From Pacificibacter marinus (GTDB lineage: Bacteria; Pseudomonadota; Alphaproteobacteria; Rhodobacterales; Rhodobacteraceae), in contig NZ_FNZV01000003.1 of NCBI RefSeq assembly GCF_900109555.1, positions 241,674 to 305,673 of the forward strand: a DNA stretch of 64,000 nt. Reading direction: 5' to 3'. Positions within the stretch are counted from its first letter, which is position 1. The number at the start of each line of letters is the position of its first letter. Positions 54,348-62,343 of this stretch are shown one piece after another. A model generated the notes under the pieces. That model searched no databases. It saw nothing but the letters and a program-made list of their open reading frames with translations, and was not told the DNA's origin. The position numbers and the translations under genes were made by a program.

Positions 54348-55226
54348 ATGACTATGCGCGCCCCCCGAAGGAACCTGCCACCTATGAATGCGCTGCGCGC
54401 CTTTGCAACCGCAGGGCAGCGTTTGAATTTTCGGGCAGCGTCAGAAGATCTTGGCGTATCGCAAGGCGCAGTCGCGCAACAAATCCGCTTGCTGGAGGAG
54501 CATCTTGGGCAGGCCTTGTTCACACGCCTTCCTCGGGGTGTTGCGCTGACATCTCAGGGTGCGATCTACCACGCACAGGTCAAGCGCGCTTTTGATATAC
54601 TAAGAGACGCCACCGAACAGATTGGCGAAGGCGATACCAGTTTGACGGTCAGTGTGACGCCAACCTTCGCAACCAGACTCTTGATCCAGAGATTGCCATC
54701 CCTGAACACCGTTCTTCCAGATTTGAAAATCCGCACGATAGCCACGGTTGAAGTCACGGACTTCGATCGCGATCAAGTTGACCTTGCGGTGCGGGAAGCG
54801 CATCCACCCTTTCCTGACGGGCATGAAGCGCAACTGTTGTTTCGCCAAGATTTTATTATTGTTGGCAGTCCGCATCTCCTCAAAAATGGTGCACACGATC
54901 TGATGCCGGAACACCTGCGCTCGATGCCTCTTTTGCACGATTCATATGGTCATTGGCAAAAGTACTTTGGCACAGAGGAACGCTTGCCGGGCCCGGTCTT
55001 TAACCAAATTTCGTTGGCGATTGATGCCGCTTTAGCAGGGCAAGGATTGGCAATCGTTAGCCGTGCGTTTGTTCAGGATGATTTGAGCGCTGGACGATTG
55101 TTCGATGTAGGTTCCGCTCAAGACGAGTCAGATCGGAATTACTACCTTGTTCGAAAGAAATCACAGCGGCCTCGCCCGATGTTGGATACCGTTTGGTCGT
55201 GGTGTCTGAAAACTTTTCGCCAGTGA
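54348..55226 (+). CDS. LysR-family transcriptional regulator
   Basis: A 292-aa GcvA-like LysR protein. The N-terminal helix-turn-helix is NALRAFATAGQRLNFRAASE DLGVSQGAVAQQIRLLEEHLG. The effector domain runs from about residue 95 (LTVSVTPTFATRLLIQRLPS). It is divergent from the Fsr-type exporter and is the likely regulator of it; the inducer is unknown. Confidence 0.92.
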   Translation: MTMRAPRRNLPPMNALRAFATAGQRLNFRAASEDLGVSQGAVAQQIRLLEEHLGQALFTRLPRGVALTSQGAIYHAQVKRAFDILRDATEQIGEGDTSLTVSVTPTFATRLLIQRLPSLNTVLPDLKIRTIATVEVTDFDRDQVDLAVREAHPPFPDGHEAQLLFRQDFIIVGSPHLLKNGAHDLMPEHLRSMPLLHDSYGHWQKYFGTEERLPGPVFNQISLAIDAALAGQGLAIVSRAFVQDDLSAGRLFDVGSAQDESDRNYYLVRKKSQRPRPMLDTVWSWCLKTFRQ

Positions 55227-55256
55227 AGTGATAGGTCTCTCCTAACCGCAGCCCCT

Positions 55257-55480
55257 TTGCGTGCGTTCCGGAATCGTTCTACCAGTCGCCGCCAACGATC
55301 CGATCTGGTCACGCTGGCGCATATCAAAGAACAGTCACGTCTCAGTCTGGGCAGCTACGGACGACCCCGAATGACTGAGGACTTGAAGGAGATCGGCCTA
55401 AACGTTGGTCACCGTCGTGTGGGGTGTTTGATGCGCCAGAACGGCATTGCGGTTGTTAGAGCGCGTATCCGTGAGGGTGT
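55257..55480 (+). pseudogene. IS3-family transposase fragment
   Basis: LVTLAHIKEQSRLSLGSYGR then PRMTEDLKEIGLNVGHRRVG is the HTH_21-type segment at the start of IS3-family OrfB. It ends abruptly and joins a serine-recombinase fragment. No catalytic DDE part or terminal repeats are seen. Confidence 0.8.
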
Positions 55481-55489
55481 GACACTATC

Positions 55490-55815
55490 GTGGTCACTAA
55501 GCTGGACCGTCTGGCTCGCTCCGTGGCTCATTTGCTAGAGGTTTTGGCAGAGGTAGAAAAGAAAGGTGCAGTCCTTGGCATCCTCTCAATGGGCATTGAT
55601 ACGGGCAACGCGACAGGCAAGCTCATGTTGACCCTCTTGGGGGGCGTGGCTGAGTTTGAGCGCTCAATCATGCTTGAAAGACAGCGTGAGGGCATCGCGA
55701 AGGCAAGTACAAGGGATGCAAACCTACCGCGAAGGCCAAGACGGAAGAGGTTTTAGCGATGCTGCCGTTCATTCCAAGTGCGTCAATGTCTGGTTTGGCG
55801 AACCCTTCCTAAAAC
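55490..55815 (+). pseudogene. serine recombinase/resolvase fragment
   Basis: VTKLDRLARSVAHLLEVLAE, then GVAEFERSIMLERQREGIAK, are the middle of a resolvase catalytic domain. The N-terminal part with the catalytic serine is missing. After GIAKA the frame shifts, and KYKGCKPTAKAKTEEVLAML continues in another frame to a stop at 55813. It is a clear remnant, joined to an IS3 remnant on its left. Confidence 0.82.
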
Positions 55816-55873
55816 GGTGGTTTTTGGGAGGCTATTATGAGCGCAGCTAAGACCTTTTCTCGAGAGTATCTTG

Positions 55874-56470
55874 TCAATTTCGGTCGTTACGTTTGCGTTG
55901 CCATAAGAACCACGCAAACAAATTGATCACGAGCAAACTGCTAAGCGAAGGCACAATCGCCGCCATACCTTCGTCCTGTCCAAAGGCAACGCTGACAATA
56001 ATTTTCAGCACAGTTCCGGCGTTGATAATGGCCAACCCATACCAAGGGTTTCGTTGCCAGAACGCATAAAACAACAGCATCAGAAAAACAAAAACACCAA
56101 AAATCAATGCGACGAGAGGCAGCTTGGTATCGTTCGCAAAGAACAAGTGCTTTTCCCATTCCAGATACGCACTGACATGCGTCGAAACTGTAGCTGGCGC
56201 ATCAAACCAGAATAGACTGGTCGCCAGAAGTGCCATGAACCCAGCGATATGCCACACCTTACGGCGGTAGGCATAATAAGCTGCGGGGATCATAAAAAGG
56301 GGGCGCGAATACCATGAAAATTGGTTCTGATGACGCCCCCAAACCCACGCCCCCATATCTGCACCTGAGAAATATGCAGCGGCAAAAATAGTCGCCGAAT
56401 ATAATAAGATCAGCCCTATGAGCCAAAGAACGAGCAGGTCTAGCGTTTGATGGCCATCTTTATCTGACAT
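55874..56470 (-). CDS. uncharacterised integral membrane protein
   Basis: About 198 aa from MSDKDGHQTLDLLVLWLIGL; in-frame ATGs at 56497 and 56536 are also possible. At least five hydrophobic helices are visible (LIGLILLYSATIFAAAYFSG, LFMIPAAYYAYR, HIAGFMALLATSLFWF, LVALIFGVFVFLMLLFYAFW, SLSSLLVINLFAWFLW). It ends with a basic tail (QRKRNDRN). I recognise no family. It stands alone between recombinase debris and a non-coding stretch. Confidence 0.68.
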   Translation of the reverse strand: MSDKDGHQTLDLLVLWLIGLILLYSATIFAAAYFSGADMGAWVWGRHQNQFSWYSRPLFMIPAAYYAYRRKVWHIAGFMALLATSLFWFDAPATVSTHVSAYLEWEKHLFFANDTKLPLVALIFGVFVFLMLLFYAFWQRNPWYGLAIINAGTVLKIIVSVAFGQDEGMAAIVPSLSSLLVINLFAWFLWQRKRNDRN

Positions 56471-56847
56471 GCGCTTGGTTCCAACCGAGTAATTCATGAT
56501 CGGAAACAGCTTAGGATGGCGCACTTGGTCCGGCAACCATTTGCTTTATCCCAAAAAACCCGTTCAAAACCTAAGTGGTTGTTGGAGGCTTTTGGAAGGT
56601 CTCATGATAGCGGACCTTAGTTCGTCGCGCAGCATCGGTCACAATGGGCTCAAACCTGCCATTAGCTGCGACTACGGACGTTGTTTGGTTCAATTTTGCA
56701 CGCCGATGGCGGCATCGCGGACCAAGCTGCCATTGAATGCGCCATAACGAATGTCTGTTGTTTCTGCCCAGGTCGCTCGTACAATGTTCACAAAGAGAAC
56801 TGTGACAAGAAAGACAACGTTGCGGATGCAACAGTAGGAATTCGATA
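56471..56847. other. intergenic stretch with a dispersed relic
   Basis: No gene is supported in these roughly 377 bases. It carries the second copy of the dispersed repeat at 56645-56674. Confidence 0.5.
56645..56674 (+). repeat. dispersed non-coding repeat, copy 2
   Basis: Inverted relative to the copy at 39118-39147; see that entry for the shared bases. Confidence 0.5.
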
Positions 56848-57372
56848 TTGTCTAATAGTGAATATGAATGGGATTGGGCGGCGCAAGAGGTGCGCAATTC
56901 TGATCGTAGTTTATGGTTTCGGCGTAGTGTCCAGCGCGAAGGAATGAATGGACATGGCGTGCAGTCAGAGCGTTATGGGATCTTTGAATGCGGGTTTTCG
57001 GTTGGTTTTGCAGCATCAAGCAAGTGTGATGGCAGCACACAAAACCCTTCGACTTTCCTTGATGGGTGGGAGCGTGATGAAGACGGTGTCGCCATTACTC
57101 AAATCAACGGGCTAACCGACGTAGTGCGTTTCAATCCTGTTCTCGGGCGTCAAAAAGAGCTTGGCCCCTTTCAGCCGACGCATCGCTTCTTTGAAACTCT
57201 TGAGCAGCAAGAACGTATTTTGGTCGCTTTGCCAAAGATGCTGAAAGTGCTGCCAGAATCGTTCAATGCCCAAAAACTCAATGAAGAAAAAGCTGGCAGT
57301 CGTGTCGGCTATAGAGTTTCTTTTTCAAAGGGATTTGTTACGGCTCGACTAAGTGGGGCGCTTGTTAAATGA
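56848..57372 (+). CDS. hypothetical protein, weakly supported
   Basis: An open frame of 174 codons with moderate composition and no recognised domain. The stretch FNPVLGRQKELGPFQPTHRF FETLEQQERILVALPKML looks protein-like. The start is uncertain (56848, or Met at about 56944). No clear ribosome site is seen. It may be real or chance; nothing in the context helps. Confidence 0.35.
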   Translation: MSNSEYEWDWAAQEVRNSDRSLWFRRSVQREGMNGHGVQSERYGIFECGFSVGFAASSKCDGSTQNPSTFLDGWERDEDGVAITQINGLTDVVRFNPVLGRQKELGPFQPTHRFFETLEQQERILVALPKMLKVLPESFNAQKLNEEKAGSRVGYRVSFSKGFVTARLSGALVK

Positions 57373-57948
57373 ATCTCCATAACCTCCAAAGTTATGTTGC
57401 AACGGCTGCTTCAGATTTGTTGGACTGGTGATTTCAGTGCCGAACCACTCGACCTTCTCAAAGAACCGGCATGGGCGTTTCCGCATTTGTGTCATCAGTT
57501 TTGCTCCCAACCTTTGCGGTGGAAGCCTACGAGTATTAATTTCTTGAATTCACCTTAGGATAGAATGAACTCCACAGACACACCAGCGTTCAGCCAAGTG
57601 TATAATTGATATGCAGCTCATATCATCGAATTTGGCACTCATACGGCACCCATGAACAAAATTGCGTCTTAATCCCACGCAACAGACTGACTGTATCCAT
57701 TCGAAACTATGTAGTAAAAATGTGCCCAGGGGCGGGATGTAGAAAGTTTACTGAATCAATAACTTAGTGAAAAGTGGGACACTCAAACTTACCATAGTTT
57801 CATTATGTTTTTCGGGAAAATTGTCCCACCTTTTTCGGTGGGATTCCGACTAAGCAGACCCGGCACATCCTTTCAAATCGTAAAACAAAATCACCCCCCG
57901 GCGGCGACCGAGGGGCGATTGAAGTGGCACATCGAAAGGATACAAACG
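57373..57948. other. leader region of the replication gene
   Basis: No gene is supported. A frame is open from 57805 into the replication protein but the likely start is 57949. The region is relatively AT-rich and probably holds the promoter of the replication module. Confidence 0.5.
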
Positions 57949-59895
57949 ATGCCCTCCAAAAATACAGTTTTGACCGATAACCTGCAAGCGGCCTTGTCCC
58001 ATGCAAAGGCTGGGCGGCCTGTCTTCCCCTGCAAGCCGGACAAGAGTCCGCTGGTGAAATGGCGCGAGCGTGCGACCACGGACGAAGACCAGATTAAGAC
58101 GTGGTGGCGCAAATGGCCGGACGCGATGGCAGGGCTGCCGATGGGGCAGGCTACAGGGCTTGCCGTGCTGGACCTAGACAAGCGCCCAGATAAGGACGGG
58201 GCGGCTGCCTTGCGTGATCTGGGCTTTGATCTGGATTCGATGTCGCCTTGTATTATCGACACGCCGTCCGGCGGGCAGCATATCTATTTCCAATGGCACG
58301 AAGGCTTGGGCAACTCCGCCGCCGGACTGCCCGCTGGCGTGGACGTTCGTGGCGAAGGTGGCTACGTCATCGCGTCTGGCTCCAAGAACGCCACAGGGGC
58401 CTATTCCGGCGATCTGACGCCCGATCTGCCTCAATGGCCTGAAGCGTTGCGTCCGGCCCGTTCTGACGCGCCTGAAGCGACCTCTGGTGAATGCGACGGC
58501 TTGCCGATGCACCACGTCAAAGAAGCCTTGATGACGTTACCCAATGACGGGGACGCTTACAGCAATCGCGACGACTGGCTTAAAATCGGGGCTGCCCTCC
58601 ACCATGAGACTGAAGGCAGCAACGAAGGGCTAGACCTTTTCCAAGAATGGAGCGGGCAACACCCGACCTATGACGAAGGCGAGACCGAATCCGTCTGGCA
58701 ATCGTTCCGCCGCTCTGACGGACCCGTCAGGACTTTCGCCACGATCCGCGCCGAAGCCGAGTCGCATGGCTGGATTGATCTGTCGTCTTTAGACGACTGC
58801 CTGACCGCCGATGAATTGGCCGCGATTGATGCTCTTATCGGGATGCCGGAATCACCGCAATCAAGGCTTCGCTTTTTGTCCCCTTCGGACTGCGAAAGCA
58901 TGCCCGCCCGCCACTATGTGGTGAAGGGCCTTTTGGCCGAAGGTGACGTGGGTTGCATCGTTGGCGCTCCGGGCGCTGGCAAGTCCCTTGTGGCCCCATT
59001 CATAGGCTACGCGGTAGCGCAGGGCGAACGTGTCTTTGGGCACCGCACTCGCGCGGGCGGCGTTCTCTACGTGGCAGCGGAAGACAGTCACGGGATGCGT
59101 GGCAGGGTGAAGGCTCTGAAGGATGCACATGGCGACGCAAACGCCTTTTTTCTGGTGGATGGCGTGTCCGACCTGTTGAACAGTCGTGTCGCTGGCAAGC
59201 CGAGTCCCGATCTCGGGGACCTTCAGAAGGCCGTCCAAGATCGCAAGCCCGCACTTGTCGTTGTGGACACTATTGCGATGGCCTTCCCAGCCCTTGAGGA
59301 AAACGACGCAAAGAGCATGGGCCAAGTTGTGGCCGCCGCACGGTCTCTCACTAAATGGGGCGCGGCTGTGCTTTTGATTCACCATGACACGAAAGAAGGC
59401 AGCGGAATTGCGCGGGGCCATTCGATCTTGAACGGGGCGCTGGACATGTCGCTGCACATCAAACGCGACGGGGGAGTCGTGGTGGGCAATCTCACCAAGA
59501 ACAGGAACGGCACCACCGACCAGCCGTTGGCCTTCACCGTCAAGACCGTGACCTTGGGCGAAGACGAAGATGGCGACCCGATCACCACGGCCATGTGCCA
59601 AGAGGCTGACGCGCCGGAAAACAAAGCAAAGCGGCTGACTCCCAGCGTTGCGGCGGCGCTTGCCGTCTTCAATGACCTTCCAAAGCCCGTATCTGACGAC
59701 GCATGGAGGCAAGCTGTCATCGACTCTCGCACCGTGTCCGCGTCCGAAGATGCTGATAGCCGCCGCAAGGCATACAAACGGGCCGTGGAAGACCTCACGC
59801 GCAAAGGTCTTATCGTCTTTGCTGACGGCCACTTCACGCTGGCGGCGGGCGACTGTGAAGACTTCACTGACGATATGGTGGGGGCGGCGCAATGA
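57949..59895 (+). CDS. prim-pol / RepA-like AAA replication protein
   Basis: A 648-aa multidomain replication protein. Residues about 10-165 are an archaeo-eukaryotic-type primase-polymerase (GLAVLDLDKRPDKDG with the acidic pair, IDTPSGGQHIYFQW, GGYVIASGS). Residues about 180-265 are a PriCT-type helical domain (DDWLKIGAALHHETEGSN, YDEGETESVWQSF). Residues about 310-520 are a RepA/RadA-like ATPase with Walker A CIVGAPGAGKSLV, Walker B ALVVVDTIAMAF and LLIHHDTKEGSG. The ATG at 57949 has GAAAGGA ahead. Such proteins start replication of plasmids, ICEs and phage satellites. The GGACA repeats 130 bp downstream may be the cognate origin. Confidence 0.9.
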   Translation: MPSKNTVLTDNLQAALSHAKAGRPVFPCKPDKSPLVKWRERATTDEDQIKTWWRKWPDAMAGLPMGQATGLAVLDLDKRPDKDGAAALRDLGFDLDSMSPCIIDTPSGGQHIYFQWHEGLGNSAAGLPAGVDVRGEGGYVIASGSKNATGAYSGDLTPDLPQWPEALRPARSDAPEATSGECDGLPMHHVKEALMTLPNDGDAYSNRDDWLKIGAALHHETEGSNEGLDLFQEWSGQHPTYDEGETESVWQSFRRSDGPVRTFATIRAEAESHGWIDLSSLDDCLTADELAAIDALIGMPESPQSRLRFLSPSDCESMPARHYVVKGLLAEGDVGCIVGAPGAGKSLVAPFIGYAVAQGERVFGHRTRAGGVLYVAAEDSHGMRGRVKALKDAHGDANAFFLVDGVSDLLNSRVAGKPSPDLGDLQKAVQDRKPALVVVDTIAMAFPALEENDAKSMGQVVAAARSLTKWGAAVLLIHHDTKEGSGIARGHSILNGALDMSLHIKRDGGVVVGNLTKNRNGTTDQPLAFTVKTVTLGEDEDGDPITTAMCQEADAPENKAKRLTPSVAAALAVFNDLPKPVSDDAWRQAVIDSRTVSASEDADSRRKAYKRAVEDLTRKGLIVFADGHFTLAAGDCEDFTDDMVGAAQ

Positions 59896-60158
59896 CCAAA
59901 GGGGTCAAGTTTACCAATATGTCCTTATTTTGCGGGCCTTTTGACTGCCGCGAAATTGATTTGGCTGAATCCGTTAAGGTTAGATGCCTCTCGCTTCAAT
60001 CCAACAATTGGACGAAGGACATAGCGGACGGACACGGACAAAGAGCGGACATGTCCGGACAAGTCCGGCGGGCATTAGGTGTACGGGACACCGGACGGAC
60101 ACGGACAGGGGTCTTTAGACCTGTCCGTCTGTCCGGTCCCTCCATGCACCAGACGTGA
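59892..60158 (+). CDS. small ORF overlapping the replication gene stop
   Basis: 88 codons starting in an ATGA overlap with the replication gene, which favours coupled translation. The C-terminal half runs through the GGACA repeat cluster, so its sequence (DTGRTRTGVFRPVRLSGP) may only reflect the repeats. No domain is recognised. It could be a short accessory protein or chance. Confidence 0.3.
   Translation: MTKGVKFTNMSLFCGPFDCREIDLAESVKVRCLSLQSNNWTKDIADGHGQRADMSGQVRRALGVRDTGRTRTGVFRPVRLSGPSMHQT
60025..60136. repeat. GGACA repeat cluster, candidate iterons/origin
   Basis: The 16-mer CGGACGGACACGGACA occurs exactly twice (60025-60040 and 60092-60107). Between them is the palindrome CGGACATGTCCG (60046-60057) with further GGACAAGTCCGG. 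After them CTGTCCGTCTGTCCGG (60121-60136) repeats the unit inverted. This density of ordered units just after a replication gene fits iterons or an operator. Confidence 0.7.
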
Positions 60159-60617
60159 AGAGTGTAAGAGATAGCGGCGGCGAGTGGCTCTGGGGGATGT
60201 CGCTCGGGTCCTTCCCTAACACATTGCTTCGCCCGTGGGGTGCGCAGAGCCGTGGTAGGAAGCTGTTCGCAGAAATTTGCCAAATTCCTACGATTTTTTT
60301 CAAAACGGTAAACCTTGCCCATTTGAAGATAGTGCTCGATTTTCGCAATCATGGCACCCCGTCCTACGATGCCCGCACGCTGATACGACCATTCCCGGGA
60401 CTGTCACTGCTGTTAGTGTCGGTCCTTTGGCAAACCAACCGATCTGGACGCCGGAAAGAAGTCTCTTTGAAACCAATCAGCCCACCAACTTGCGCTGGCG
60501 GGCCCTCACCTCGAGCACCCAACAAATTTTGGAGGGGCGGATTGGAGTTGCTAGAGTGGTGGATACTGAAGTCATCTACCGTTAGTCTAGTAGTATGAAT
60601 ATTAGGGTAGATTTACA
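60159..60617. other. intergenic stretch after the repeat cluster
   Basis: No gene is supported. It lies between the GGACA repeats and a divergent pair of genes and presumably contains the promoter of the next gene near 60,580-60,610 (AT-rich, TAGTAGTATGAATATTAGGG). Confidence 0.45.
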
Positions 60618-61415
60618 ATGACAACTTTAGCAGTGGAATTATCAGTGGACTCGCGCGGTCCATGTGCGATTTACATCGCTTCGGATAGCCGGATCACTTG
60701 GGGTGACTCAGGCAAACGATGGGACGCCGCGCAAAAAACATTTATCTCCAATACCAGTGCTGATATCTTTGGTTATTGTGGAAGCGCATTCGTACCAACC
60801 CAAGTCCTCAATCAAGTAGCAAGGCAAATCGAGGCGGGGATCTTATTCGATGCAAGGGCTAGTGCCGACGAAAGGCACGGCCGGTGGCTAAATACAATCA
60901 AGGCGTCAATTTCTAACTCAAGCTCGGCGCAGTTCTTCGATTTTTCGATCTTGCATGGAGCACGTGACGGGGTTGGAATAGGCTGTACTTTCCACCTTTG
61001 GAAGTCGACGTTCACTGCAAAATCCAAAGAATGGAAAGAAAAAAAAATCCCCATAAATACTGAAAAATCTTACTTTGTTTCGCTTGATGGAACCGGCGCA
61101 TCACATTTGAGAACTCGCATTAAGGCGACGGATGATACCCAAACCAAAAGTACAAGCAGGGGTGCATTTCAGCAATTTTTTCAATCGTTAAAAGACGGGG
61201 ACGACGACTTTAGTGGTGGCGCACCTCAAGTCGTTGGTATCTTCCGCGTAAGAGAGCCGCAGCACTTTGGCTTGGTCTGGAAGGATTCTCGATATTACTG
61301 TGGCAGCGAGGTGGTAGCAGGTTCAAATTTCAATAAAATTTTGTGGTTCAACGAACTATTCGAGCGTGCAGATGGAAGGACAAAAAAACTATTGAAGGGC
61401 GCTCAAAAGCACTGA
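60618..61415 (+). CDS. possible Ntn-hydrolase (proteasome-like) protein of unknown function
   Basis: 265 aa starting MTTLAVELSVDSRGPCAIYI ASDSRITWGD. A Thr directly after the initiator Met, alternating beta strands and an ASDSR segment recall HslV/Anbu-type Ntn-hydrolases (TT.VA......AI.ASD.R), with GKRWDAAQKTFIS in the place of the family K-motif. I cannot confirm this without a structure search. It faces the DUF2026 gene (converging ends 42 bp apart) and lies next to the reverse transcriptase locus, so a defence role is possible but unproven. Confidence 0.7.
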   Translation: MTTLAVELSVDSRGPCAIYIASDSRITWGDSGKRWDAAQKTFISNTSADIFGYCGSAFVPTQVLNQVARQIEAGILFDARASADERHGRWLNTIKASISNSSSAQFFDFSILHGARDGVGIGCTFHLWKSTFTAKSKEWKEKKIPINTEKSYFVSLDGTGASHLRTRIKATDDTQTKSTSRGAFQQFFQSLKDGDDDFSGGAPQVVGIFRVREPQHFGLVWKDSRYYCGSEVVAGSNFNKILWFNELFERADGRTKKLLKGAQKH

Positions 61416-61457
61416 GCTAAACAAGATTTATTTTGCCAATGCTAACCGGACCCTAGT

Positions 61458-62087
61458 TTACCAGGAACCCCGCGCAACTGTTCTGGGAAGATGAAGTTTG
61501 ATAATTTCGCCAAGATCGTCTTGCATAGACATGTTAAGTGCCTGCTTGGATGAGCGTCGCCCAAACCACCTTTCGGCGACGTGAAGGAGGTCTCTATTTG
61601 AAGGTTTCTCGAGAAAATGATCAACTATTTGTTCGCTCATCTCCAAGTCGGGGAGTGTAAAAATATCTCCCGGGCGCAGCAAATCATCTGCCATTTGGAC
61701 TTCATCGGTCAAACGTTTTTGCAACATCAAGCGGGGAATTTCGCATTTCATGCCAGCTTCACTAAATGCTTCACGAAAAATCGGCGACATAAAGTCAATG
61801 ATATGATCCTTGGTTTGAATCCATACATGGAAACCACTCTCATCACTATCAATCTGCGTACCATTTTTGGTTCCGAAAAAAGCTACTTCAGATGAGTCAT
61901 TGACGCAGATTGCAAAAGCCCCAGCGACCGGTTTGGCAGCTATCTTGTAGTGCTTGTTTAGGATGTAAGAACCAAAGACTGCAAAGAAGATACAAGCGCG
62001 CTCGACGCTGGCCACGTCCCGCAATACACCATGTGTAACGCTGTAGATGCGATTGTAGTCTGCGAGGGGCATAAGAAATTTTTTCAT
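61458..62087 (-). CDS. DUF2026-family protein
   Basis: About 209 aa; start at 62087 (MKKFLMPLADYNRI), with a further Met at 62072 and one at 62114. Conserved DUF2026 features are PLADYNRIYSVTHGVLRDVA, ACIFFAVFGSYILNKHY, KPVAGAFAICVN and FHVWIQTKDHIIDFMSPIF. The set of Cys/His/Asp is reminiscent of a papain-like or transglutaminase-like fold, but that is only impression. No function is known to me. It is transcribed in the same direction as the reverse transcriptase, which ends 257 bp upstream. Confidence 0.75.
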   Translation of the reverse strand: MKKFLMPLADYNRIYSVTHGVLRDVASVERACIFFAVFGSYILNKHYKIAAKPVAGAFAICVNDSSEVAFFGTKNGTQIDSDESGFHVWIQTKDHIIDFMSPIFREAFSEAGMKCEIPRLMLQKRLTDEVQMADDLLRPGDIFTLPDLEMSEQIVDHFLEKPSNRDLLHVAERWFGRRSSKQALNMSMQDDLGEIIKLHLPRTVARGSW

Positions 62088-62114
62088 AGTGGTAATGAGA
62101 CCTAATTTGAGCAT

Positions 62115-62343
62115 TGGAGCGAGTCGTCCCCTGTTTTTAATGGGGGGCAGCCGTAAAGTTCAGACGGCTGTTACAAGTTTCGTCGCGAGTGTGATGCCGA
62201 CGATGCCCTTGTGGTCAATGGCGGCGCTCCGCGCCAATGACCTTTGAACAAACTACGTCTATAGTAGCGTATCCTTGGAGCTTGTGTGTACCTCGCTTAC
62301 CCGAAGGTCCGCTCGGCGGTAGGCTTTAAGCGCTGCTCTTCTT
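62115..62343 (-). ncRNA. candidate DRT3-type non-coding RNA downstream of the reverse transcriptase
   Basis: These 229 bases directly after the RT stop contain no gene but several clear hairpins: CAGCCGT/ACGGCTG (about 62150-62175), GTCATTGGCGC/GCGCCGCCATTGAC (about 62215-62241, minus strand), and CCGCCGAGCGG near 62308-62318. On the minus strand ACACAC occurs at 62289-62284 inside GGTACACACAAG. As I recall the published work, DRT3 systems consist of two RTs and an ncRNA whose ACACAC template directs poly(GT) synthesis by Drt3a. Position, structure and motif fit. Exact ends are not known, and six-base motifs arise by chance. Confidence 0.5.

Noticed and set aside
58861..59892. A 343-codon minus-strand open frame inside the prim-pol gene
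   Set aside because: It lies opposite well-defined ATPase motifs on the plus strand; its composition is that of a shadow frame.
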